NCBI RefSeq assembly: GCF_900110145.1
Contig: NZ_FOCP01000006.1
Span: 62,001-126,000 of the forward strand
Origin: Nitrosomonas marina
Lineage (GTDB): Bacteria > Pseudomonadota > Gammaproteobacteria > Burkholderiales > Nitrosomonadaceae
DNA length: 64,000 nt
Direction: 5' to 3'
The notes under the pieces are model-generated. The model searched no databases, was not told where the DNA came from, and saw nothing but the letters and a program-made list of their open reading frames with translations. The number at the start of each line of letters is the position of its first letter. The stretch's first letter is position 1. Shown in pieces: positions 55,501 to 62,389 of the stretch. The translations under genes were made by a program, and so were the position numbers.

Positions 55501-56142
55501 GTTACCACCCGGTGTGAAGACCAGACCGGATACGAAATGATTCGCTGTTGCAATATCGGTCTGATTCGTCAGGGTAAAGCTGTCAGGGATGCCGACACCT
55601 GCATTGGCCAGAACCTGATCGATGTCGTCCTGTGAAATAGGGCCGGAACCGTTGATCAGTGGATCATCAAGTACGGCCTGCATGGTCGCCAGATCGGAGC
55701 TTGACGCTTCCGCATTGTATGCTGCAGCTACAGCCGCCTTGTTATCCAGCAATTGCGCCGTTTCAGCAAATTCTGCAGGCAGATCCGAACGCATCAGGTA
55801 AACGACTGCCTGGTACACCAGCGTGCCTATTTCAGTACCAGCATCAATACCGTCTTCAAAAAAATCAATTGCCTGCGTTGCGGGGCTTCCCTCAACGCCA
55901 TCCGCCGTCAAACCAAAGTTACCGGCCAGTACGGCAGCCTGTTCTGCTGAAGTGGTTGCAGAACCCATTACACCGTCCGTAAATTCCGTTTTGGTGGTCA
56001 GGATATTCAACACTTCAGGAATTGACAAACCATTATCGACAGCATTTTCCAGCTGCGCGTTGATCTCCATTCCTGCAGCAGCGTCAAAAAGCCCTATAAC
56101 ACCTTTCAGAAGTTTAGTTTGGTCTTCACTAGATATAGCCAT
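52534..56142 (-). CDS. S-layer-like surface protein (1202 residues)
   Basis: A large, acidic, apparently cysteine-free protein rich in Ala, Asn, Asp, Gly, Thr and Val, with no Sec signal peptide. The N-terminal 180 residues are helical (LLKGVIGLFDAAAGMEINAQ). The rest is a chain of beta-strand units, such as TDLTLGASINAVNVNNNTLV, with RTX-like pieces (TGGNGDDTFVLYD, GDTIDGGAGGNDTLLF). It ends in a hydrophobic strand region. This build matches Caulobacter RsaA-type S-layer proteins, which use type I secretion and bind calcium. The longest frame opens at 56175; AAGGGAG just before the ATG at 56142 makes that the start. The gene faces a glycan export cluster. No type I secretion genes are in the window. 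Confidence 0.82.
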   Translation of the reverse strand: MAISSEDQTKLLKGVIGLFDAAAGMEINAQLENAVDNGLSIPEVLNILTTKTEFTDGVMGSATTSAEQAAVLAGNFGLTADGVEGSPATQAIDFFEDGIDAGTEIGTLVYQAVVYLMRSDLPAEFAETAQLLDNKAAVAAAYNAEASSSDLATMQAVLDDPLINGSGPISQDDIDQVLANAGVGIPDSFTLTNQTDIATANHFVSGLVFTPGGNDRINALQDEDILTGAGPNPSLTATLGNANDNGATIITPTLIGLETLNASFTGSGGGAVTALDMQDSNGLMSVNINRVSQAVNTAEIGNIEDSTVNNLAVRDTNANDAGIVEFSYSAGTLAGDNSVSLEVDNVQVAALNIGQNTSGIAARGVGTQGYENITLNSTGATNAIGTFNIPMDTGTAGVLTITGDTDLTLGASINAVNVNNNTLVEVENLFVAGTGIAQAGSRIATIDASALDGNFTVVLDNILDVGKAGTSSVDQDVTVTGGNGDDTFVLYDVVQTGDTIDGGAGGNDTLLFYSGSALNSMAANIDNASMFGDGSIGNLAADFDNLPDVTAVSLRNISTELAPNGTFTDAGSDLDAVLENLANAPVSFTLTNLTDTQATGITVHHATTANNQIQNTIINAAVASDTSDDTLGITLNDGTNVDPRFNFSIVTALPSNPSAIENVTLGDDDTESNSVELTSFAAHTGTVTITGGEAGDFFNLDVDTAGADLTAVRDGGTNVAGATADTGEVQQGLLGLDTDGTAVDATAGHFFDVSGVATQVRLGAATIDASGSAADVILRVGTNAASPVGAQDISTGTGDDTVIFDNLNGTRAGLTISDSVNAGDGDDTLVIDGTGVRISLGASEWTNVSNFEHLQIIGTSAAPVSTLLGQNAYNLTLTNDLIQANGGGMLNIINDNDANNDQSGVSTGTFWLDTAGTGAESGVTIDARTLNAQNHFTYNGEEGATRTADRFMFTDANINGGNTIDGGAVDNLSDTNSAANGDIMEVRNTATVTAGDMQGLSNIGNIAGVNDQAVAQTLDLELTDAVIDSLVDSYHTATTLEVETVNVRLNAAADIAAPVAGMGLTLDATGMSGKTAANVTLDAGFAVTDTIKIGQGLLTVNNFVIGGEDRVQLSVSEFGLTLDADDIGFIAGTDNNVDGTNILFGGAGAVALAPTDRIIFEDDLADTNIYFDADGNGAGAQVLVATIVGGTGLVAADVDIVA

Positions 56143-56649
56143 GGGAGCTCCCTTGTTAAAAAAATTAAAAAACATTATTTACTTCAATATAGATAGTAAA
56201 TCACTTGCAAGCTTTTCACTTATCTTTTAAATCCATCATTCAGACCTCGGATTTATATCAGCAATATTGCCTCTCTGTTAATTAGCTGCCTGTTAAAGCT
56301 TTGTAACAATTCTGTAATATGAGATTACTATATAGCCAATATTAACCCATAAGCCGAGTCAAGCTGAATTCTGCACAAAACCGGCCTAGTTTGCAAGTAA
56401 AATACCCTAGTCGCCATTTTTAGTTGTTGCATCTTTACAACAACCTGACAATCTGTAACTGATTATCTTTTGACAGGTCGATCAAATTAGAAAGCGGTTT
56501 ATATTTCAAAACTAATTATCTGATTACACGCCACAACACTGAACAAGCCACAGCGATCATTGAATCCAGCCGTCACACAACACACCGAAATAATGATTAT
56601 TTTGCCCGCCACACACGTTACGAAAAATGTGATTATTATCCCAAAACAA
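56143..56649. other. Long upstream region of the S-layer gene, about 500 bases
   Basis: No gene is visible. The segment is very AT-rich, as expected for a strong S-layer promoter with a long leader. I could not fix a -35/-10 pair. It ends at the small minus-strand ORF. Confidence 0.45.
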
Positions 56650-56817
56650 TTACAAACCCATGATATTTAGAATCATTATTAAACTTACTGTTACGCCGGC
56701 AGCTGGCAGCATTGATATGACGCCAGCATTCAGCAGTTGCTTGACATAATACCGCAATAACAAACCTGCGAAGCCCGGTTTCAAATCTGCGATAATTGTT
56801 TTTTTCAATTCAACCAT
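56650..56817 (-). CDS. Small hydrophobic protein (55 residues), possible
   Basis: The frame starts MVELKKTIIADLKPGFAGLL and has a hydrophobic C-terminal half (LLNAGVISMLPAAGVTVSLI). A basic stretch before one or two membrane segments is seen. An AAGAGA ribosome-binding-like sequence lies upstream of the ATG at 56817; six more codons are open from 56835, overlapping the ABC permease start on the other strand. I know no family. It could be chance, but its codon pattern and hydrophobic design are protein-like. Confidence 0.42.
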   Translation of the reverse strand: MVELKKTIIADLKPGFAGLLLRYYVKQLLNAGVISMLPAAGVTVSLIMILNIMGL

Positions 56818-56829
56818 TTTATATATCTC

Positions 56830-57657
56830 TTGCATCCCGGAAGAAAAATCACAATTCTTGATATATTTTTATGCCTGACACAGCATTATCAACTGGCACT
56901 GCAAATGATCAGGCGCGAAATAATCAGCCGTTACCGCGGCTCGATCCTCGGCCTGCTCTGGTCTTTTGTCACGCCATTACTAATGCTGGCCATTTACACA
57001 TTTGTCTTTAGCGTGGTATTCAATGCCCGGCTGGAACTTGCGGATGGCACAGACAACAGATTCGAATTTGCCATGGTCCTGTTTGCCGGCCTGATCATAT
57101 TCAATTTATTTTCCGAATGCATGACTCGCGCACCCGCACTGATTCTGAACAATGTCAATTATGTCAAACGAATCATTTTTCCGCTGGAAATTCTCCCCTG
57201 GATTACCCTGGGCGCAGCGCTTTTTCACACCTGTATCAGTTTTCTGGTCCTGTTTGCGTTTTTATTATGTATCGGTCAACCCCTGTTCTGGACGGCCCTG
57301 CTGCTGCCTGTTGTCATACTCCCTTTCATACTGCTGACAATGGGGCTGTCCTGGTTCCTTGCATCTATCGGCGTTTTTGTCCGCGACATTAGCCAATTCA
57401 TCGGTCTTGTCCTGACCATGCTGTTATTTATGAGTCCTATTTTTTATCCTGCCTCCGCCCTGCCGGAATCGGTCCGCACCTATTTGTTCCTGAATCCGCT
57501 GACATTTATCATAGAACAGACACGCGCGGTTGTTCTGTTCGGACAATTACCGGACTGGACGGGCATGGCCGTTTATTATGCAGTCGGTTTTCTGGTTGCG
57601 TGGAGCGGCCTGGCATGGTTTCAGAAAACCCGCAAAGGTTTTGGCGATGTCTTGTGA
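56830..57657 (+). CDS. wzm: ABC-2 polysaccharide export permease (Wzm/KpsM family)
   Basis: A 275-residue inner-membrane permease with six hydrophobic segments. The N-terminal amphipathic region REIISRYRGSILGLLWSFVT is the family signature. Together with the ATPase downstream it exports an O-antigen or capsule-type polysaccharide. The frame starts with TTG at 56830; no ATG precedes the conserved region, and the next ATG (within LQMIRRE) would remove part of the N-terminus, so TTG is kept with caution. It overlaps the ATPase gene by 11 bases. Confidence 0.9.
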   Translation: MHPGRKITILDIFLCLTQHYQLALQMIRREIISRYRGSILGLLWSFVTPLLMLAIYTFVFSVVFNARLELADGTDNRFEFAMVLFAGLIIFNLFSECMTRAPALILNNVNYVKRIIFPLEILPWITLGAALFHTCISFLVLFAFLLCIGQPLFWTALLLPVVILPFILLTMGLSWFLASIGVFVRDISQFIGLVLTMLLFMSPIFYPASALPESVRTYLFLNPLTFIIEQTRAVVLFGQLPDWTGMAVYYAVGFLVAWSGLAWFQKTRKGFGDVL

Positions 57658-58966
57658 TACCGGTTTAGAAGCTGCATCCGGCCCGGCAGCTTCACAAAAA
57701 AATTTCGCAACAGCGATACAGGCAACGGGCCTCTCCAAATGTTATCAGCTGTACAACAACCCTCGCGACCGGCTCAAACAGTTTTTGTGGCGCGGCCGAC
57801 GGCAGTACTATCGTGAATTGTGGGCGCTGCATGATATCGACCTGACAGTGTCTCACGGCGAGGTTGTCGGTATTGTGGGCCAGAACGGCTCCGGCAAATC
57901 CACATTGCTGCAGCTGGTCTGTGGCACACTCACGCCAACCAGTGGAAAAATCAGTGTTGAAGGCCGCGTTGCGGCTTTGCTTGAACTCGGCGCCGGGTTC
58001 AACCCGGAATTTACCGGGCGTGAGAACATTTACATGAATGCAGCCATTCTGGGCCTGAGCCAGTCGGAGATAGAAGACCGTATCGACCGTATTATCGATT
58101 TTTCAGGCATCCACGATTTTATCGACCAGCCTGTCAAAACGTATTCCAGCGGCATGTTTGTGCGCCTGGCTTTTTCAGTTGCAATCAATGTAGATCCTGA
58201 AATTCTGGTCATTGACGAAGCCTTATCTGTCGGAGACGGTGCGTTTTCACGCAAATCCTTCAACCGCATCATGGAATTGCGCGACGCCGGCAAAACCATT
58301 TTGTTCTGTTCGCATTCCATGTTTCAGGTCGAATCATTGTGTTCTCGCGCCATCTGGATTGATCAGGGCAAAATGATGGCGGATGATGAAGCAGCCAGGG
58401 TTGTTGCTGATTACCAGGCATTTCTGGACAAAAGCGCGGCAACCCAGAACGGCGGAACCGTCACAATAACACCGCCTGCCGGGAAAACGCCTTCACCGGC
58501 AGAATCCGTTCAGTTTTCTCCCGGGCGCGCCCGCCTCAATACAGTCAGAATACTGGCTGACGGCCAGGATTACAAAAACGCGCCCATCGTCAGCGGCCAG
58601 TCCACGCTGTCGGTTCAAATCACATTTTTATCGGACCCTGGGCTACCATGCCCGAACATCGCCGTCACCATCCACAGTATGGATGCGCGTACCATCACCA
58701 GCGCAGCAACCTGGGAGGACCATATCACACCGGCCCGCCAGCAGGATGGCACCGGCGGCATCTGTCTGACGATTGATCAGTTGCCCCTGCTGAAAGGCGA
58801 ATATTTTGTCAGCGTACATTTATTGTGCGAGCGCGGCATTCATATTTATGAGTCCGCAAAAGCCATTGCAACTTTTCAGGTTGACCAGGAAGGCCGTTTG
58901 CAGGGTTACTTCAGACTGGCCCACCGCTGGGAAAAAGACACGCATTTCCCACACGACAACCCTTGA
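57647..58966 (+). CDS. wzt: ABC polysaccharide export ATPase with Wzt C-terminal domain
   Basis: A 439-residue ATPase. The nucleotide-binding domain (about residues 20-260) has Walker A VGIVGQNGSGKSTLLQL near residue 79, a lineage-specific signature TYSSGMFVRLAFSVA, and Walker B ILVIDEALSVGD. About 160 residues beyond it form a beta-rich domain (VQITFLSDPGLPCPNIAVTI and ITIDQLPLLKGEYFVSVHLL-like strands), typical of Wzt proteins that recognise the modified end of the O-polysaccharide before export. Frame 57530 is open earlier, but the ATG at 57647, with AAAGG upstream, fits; it overlaps the permease gene. It ends four bases into the next frame. Confidence 0.93.
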   Translation: MSCDTGLEAASGPAASQKNFATAIQATGLSKCYQLYNNPRDRLKQFLWRGRRQYYRELWALHDIDLTVSHGEVVGIVGQNGSGKSTLLQLVCGTLTPTSGKISVEGRVAALLELGAGFNPEFTGRENIYMNAAILGLSQSEIEDRIDRIIDFSGIHDFIDQPVKTYSSGMFVRLAFSVAINVDPEILVIDEALSVGDGAFSRKSFNRIMELRDAGKTILFCSHSMFQVESLCSRAIWIDQGKMMADDEAARVVADYQAFLDKSAATQNGGTVTITPPAGKTPSPAESVQFSPGRARLNTVRILADGQDYKNAPIVSGQSTLSVQITFLSDPGLPCPNIAVTIHSMDARTITSAATWEDHITPARQQDGTGGICLTIDQLPLLKGEYFVSVHLLCERGIHIYESAKAIATFQVDQEGRLQGYFRLAHRWEKDTHFPHDNP

Positions 58967-58974
58967 CAGATTTC

Positions 58975-59958
58975 ATGGAAATACTGACAGACGATCAGCG
59001 CAAAAAAAAATGGCAGTGCCGCTGGGCTGCGCAGCAGGACCAGGACGCACTGCTCGCACTGTTCAAATCCGCATTTGGCCGCCCCATGCCGGACGGGCTC
59101 TGGCAATGGAAATATGCCTGGCAAAACAAACCCGGCATGCTGGCTTATACCGAAGACGGAATCATTGCCTATTATGGTGGCATGCCCCGTACATTCTGTC
59201 TCAATGACAAAGTTATCAAGGCGGTGCAAATCTGCGATGTCATGGTGGCACCACAAATGCGCGGCATTCTGACACGCAGAGGTCCGTTTATGCAGACTGC
59301 CGATACTTTTCTGAGCGAGCAGGCGGGCACAGACAAGCCTTTTCGTTTTGCGTTCGGTTTTCCTTCGCACCGGCATGCCAAGCTGGGCGAAAAAACCGGA
59401 TGGTACACACGCTCAGATACGTTTCTTGAAACCACCTGGCCAGCCAAGCGCGTTCGGCCCTATTTATCCGCATGGTTCAAAACCAGACCGCTGAGTCCGC
59501 ATGATTCAGCCACGGTGAATGCGCTCTGGCACATCATGCAATCAACACTTCCGGACTGTCTGATACCCCGGAAAGATGCCGCTTTTTTCAACTGGCGTTA
59601 CTACCGGCACCCGAGCCACACCTATATGACCTATGTCGTTTCGAAACGATGGAAAAGCAAACCAGTGGGCATTTTTACACTACGCGACCATGGCGCCGGT
59701 TCCGATATGGAGCTCATGGACCTGCTTGGGCCGCCTGATATACTGCCAATCCTGCTGAGCACTGCGCTGCGTATCACTAAAGTCGCTGGCCGAAAGCGGT
59801 TATTCAGCTGGATGACTCCAGCAGTTTTGCAACAGCTGCCGGTACCCGAAACCGCACAGGAAATATCCGGCGTATATGTGACGCCCGATTACAAGCGAAA
59901 GATTGAAGAACAGCGTCTGCACTGGTGGCTGATGTGCGGGGACACTGATTTTCATTAG
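58975..59958 (+). CDS. GNAT-type acetyltransferase of the glycan cluster
   Basis: A 327-residue protein with an N-terminal GNAT-like fold (DALLALFKSAFGRPMPDGLW, then GIIAYYGGMPRTFC and CDVMVAPQMRGILTRRGPFM). The block AAFFNWRYYRHPSHTYMTYV near residue 203 is a motif I associate with GNAT proteins of surface polysaccharide clusters. Probable role: acetylation of an amino sugar or other precursor. A TTG at 58963 overlaps the wzt stop; the ATG at 58975 is preferred. It lies in the same operon. Confidence 0.72.
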   Translation: MEILTDDQRKKKWQCRWAAQQDQDALLALFKSAFGRPMPDGLWQWKYAWQNKPGMLAYTEDGIIAYYGGMPRTFCLNDKVIKAVQICDVMVAPQMRGILTRRGPFMQTADTFLSEQAGTDKPFRFAFGFPSHRHAKLGEKTGWYTRSDTFLETTWPAKRVRPYLSAWFKTRPLSPHDSATVNALWHIMQSTLPDCLIPRKDAAFFNWRYYRHPSHTYMTYVVSKRWKSKPVGIFTLRDHGAGSDMELMDLLGPPDILPILLSTALRITKVAGRKRLFSWMTPAVLQQLPVPETAQEISGVYVTPDYKRKIEEQRLHWWLMCGDTDFH

Positions 59959-59999
59959 CAGAACCTGACTAACGGCTCGAAAATCTCGATACTTGCTTT

Positions 60000-61052
60000 A
60001 TGAATGACTTCCACCCAACCCGGGGAATCAATATATCGATCGAACTGTTACGAGGCGTCGCCGCCGTTATGGTCATGCTGTGTCATTATGCCGTGATACT
60101 CCAGGGGACTGAACGTGGCTGGTTGAATTTTTTCTATACCGGCGTCGATTTTTTTTTCGTCATCAGCGGATTTGTTTTTGCTCCAACACTGCTTGCGCCA
60201 GCCCGGGAAAATGCGGCTGCATTTGCTATCAGGCGCGTTTTCAGAATCTATCCGCTGTTTCTGGCTGCGATTGTTTTTTACGCCCTATTACCCCATAAAA
60301 CCTGGGACAACAGCATTATTCTGCAGCACGCCCTGTTTCTTCATACCACTGTTTCCAAAGAAATTGCTTTTTATTACAACCCTGCATTCTGGTCTCTCCC
60401 TGTAGAAATGGAATTCTATATGCTTATCGCTTTATGTGTGTTGCTCAGAATACGCAGCACAGCATTTATCATGCTTTTCCTGTTTGGGTTTTCGCTTCTG
60501 GCCGGGCTCATGGCACATCAATTTCTGCCGGCCGATTCGCACACACAACTGGTACTATCCCATCATTTGCCGACTATTCTTCCAGAGTTCCTGCTGGGGA
60601 CACTGGCATATCAAATAAGTAGAAAGTGCGCCCGGTTGCCGGGTCTGGTTCTTGGTGTCGCAGGCCTGGTCCTGCTATTCATGCTTGGACAGGGTTTTGT
60701 TACGCACGGCGACACTATGTCTGATCTGACCTACGGTCAGTTTAATCTGTTATGCGCACTGGGTTATCAATTGATACTCATCGCGGCCGTCGTGCTGTTC
60801 AGCCCGGCCCGCGCCGACGCGCCTCTCTCACAGCTGGCAAGCGCTCTGGGAAATCTCAGTTACGGTATTTATTTGTTCCACAATGCAATACCCCCTTTAC
60901 TGAATCATTTTTTTCAACTTGACGGCATGCTTTTGTTTACAGGTTCCATCCTGGGTACTCTTTGTATTGCCGCTGTCATGTACAATACACTGGAAAATCC
61001 CGCACGCAACTATGGCAGACACTTTGCCCGGCAACTCTACAGACCCGAATGA
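60000..61052 (+). CDS. Acyltransferase 3 family membrane protein (OafA/YrhL-like)
   Basis: A 350-residue membrane protein with about ten hydrophobic segments. The family signature is at the start (SIELLRGVAAVMVMLCHYAV), with the catalytic His, followed by YTGVDFFFVISGFVFAPTLL and the conserved RR/R patch AIRRVFRIYPLFLAAI. Such enzymes move acetyl or other acyl groups onto exported glycans (O-acetylation). It starts 42 bases after the GNAT gene on the same strand. Confidence 0.92.
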   Translation: MNDFHPTRGINISIELLRGVAAVMVMLCHYAVILQGTERGWLNFFYTGVDFFFVISGFVFAPTLLAPARENAAAFAIRRVFRIYPLFLAAIVFYALLPHKTWDNSIILQHALFLHTTVSKEIAFYYNPAFWSLPVEMEFYMLIALCVLLRIRSTAFIMLFLFGFSLLAGLMAHQFLPADSHTQLVLSHHLPTILPEFLLGTLAYQISRKCARLPGLVLGVAGLVLLFMLGQGFVTHGDTMSDLTYGQFNLLCALGYQLILIAAVVLFSPARADAPLSQLASALGNLSYGIYLFHNAIPPLLNHFFQLDGMLLFTGSILGTLCIAAVMYNTLENPARNYGRHFARQLYRPE

Positions 61053-61256
61053 CCCGATTCACGCAAACAGCACGAAGACAGCAGACAGCGGCTCATCCAT
61101 CGGCTCGTTCTTTAACAACGCTCCGCTTGCCGGATATATATTCTGGAAGTTATATTGCAACTGCCAGCACACACAATCGCACATCATTGCACATGATTGC
61201 GATTGTCAGTTATTTAAGGCTGCTACTGTTCAACCACTTACTGCCCGGGCTTAACT

Positions 61257-62354
61257 ATGATTTCGGTCATTCTCGTCAACTACCACGCTTCACGTCTCGC
61301 GACTAAAGCTGTTGCTTCCGTCATCGATCAGGTGAATATCGAAAAACCCGAGATAATCGTGATTGACAACAGCACGAGTGAATCTGAGCATGTTTTCATG
61401 CGCTCACATCTGCCTGACGAAGTCACTTATGTCATCAACCAGCACAACACCGGTTTTGCCCAGGCCTGCAATCAGGCCTATAGCCGTTCCAGCGGCAAAT
61501 TCATACTGCTGCTGAACCCGGATGCACGGCTGTTGCCAGACGCTTTATCACGACTCTCGGATTGCCTTACAAAACATTCGGACGCAGGCGCTGTCGGCCC
61601 ACGTGTTTATTGGGACGACGATTGCCGCTTTTTTATGCCTCCCAGCACATTCCCATCCATCACAGGTTTTTATAAAGAAGCCGTGTCCAGACTGCATCCA
61701 TATCTGGCCAGCTATCCATCACTCGATTTCCGCAAAAAAGCGCTGCAGTCCTGGACCTGCACTGCACCGATAACCGTGGAAGCATTATCCGGCGGTCATG
61801 TACTGCTTCGCCGGGATGCGATCGAACAATGCGGCGGCCTGTTTGACGAGCGTTTTTTTATGTACTGGGAGGACAGCGATCTGATGCATCGATTGAAAAA
61901 AACAGGCTATCGCCTGTATATGGAACCAACAGCGGGCTGCCTGCACTATTACGAACATACCAGCACAAAAGATGAACTGATCGCACGGGGATGGCCTGCT
62001 TATCTGGACAAGAATCTTGCCCATACAACAGGTTTCCAGATCGCCAACTGGCTCAATCAGCGATTGCCCCCTGCAGCAGTACCTGACATTGAACCGCTTT
62101 CATGCCACGATGAGAAACTGAGTTTTCCCGTTCCGACGGAATTATGTAACGCCTGGCTTCTGGAACTGGGAACAAGGCCGCAGTTCATACCGGCTATCGG
62201 TTTGTTTGGCAACGGCCCTGCGGCGGAAGTCAGCACGGCATTATTCAAAAGGCTGCGCGATAAAACCTACTATGCACGTTTATCCGCACCCAATCCCAGG
62301 CCGGATTTGGTATATTATTGGCAGTGGCAGGGCCATTCGCCAGACACGCACTAA
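61257..62354 (+). CDS. Family 2 glycosyltransferase (rhamnosyltransferase-like)
   Basis: A 365-residue GT-A enzyme. Motifs are ISVILVNYHASRLATKAVAS, IVIDNSTSESE, NTGFAQACNQAYSRSSGKFI with LLLNPDARL as the metal-binding D-x-D-type block, and the acceptor block GGLFDERFFMYWEDSDLMHR. The order matches WbbL/RfbF-type rhamnosyltransferases, but the sugar is not provable. The 75 C-terminal residues lie beyond the usual domain. It starts 204 bases after the acyltransferase gene. Confidence 0.9.
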   Translation: MISVILVNYHASRLATKAVASVIDQVNIEKPEIIVIDNSTSESEHVFMRSHLPDEVTYVINQHNTGFAQACNQAYSRSSGKFILLLNPDARLLPDALSRLSDCLTKHSDAGAVGPRVYWDDDCRFFMPPSTFPSITGFYKEAVSRLHPYLASYPSLDFRKKALQSWTCTAPITVEALSGGHVLLRRDAIEQCGGLFDERFFMYWEDSDLMHRLKKTGYRLYMEPTAGCLHYYEHTSTKDELIARGWPAYLDKNLAHTTGFQIANWLNQRLPPAAVPDIEPLSCHDEKLSFPVPTELCNAWLLELGTRPQFIPAIGLFGNGPAAEVSTALFKRLRDKTYYARLSAPNPRPDLVYYWQWQGHSPDTH

Positions 62355-62389
62355 AAATAACAAACCACCGTATCTTCTCAACTAGTTCA

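Noticed and set aside
52534-56142. Internal repeats suggesting a CRISPR array or tandem DNA repeat
   Set aside because: The similarity is at the level of beta-strand protein motifs in one open frame, not identical DNA repeats with spacers.
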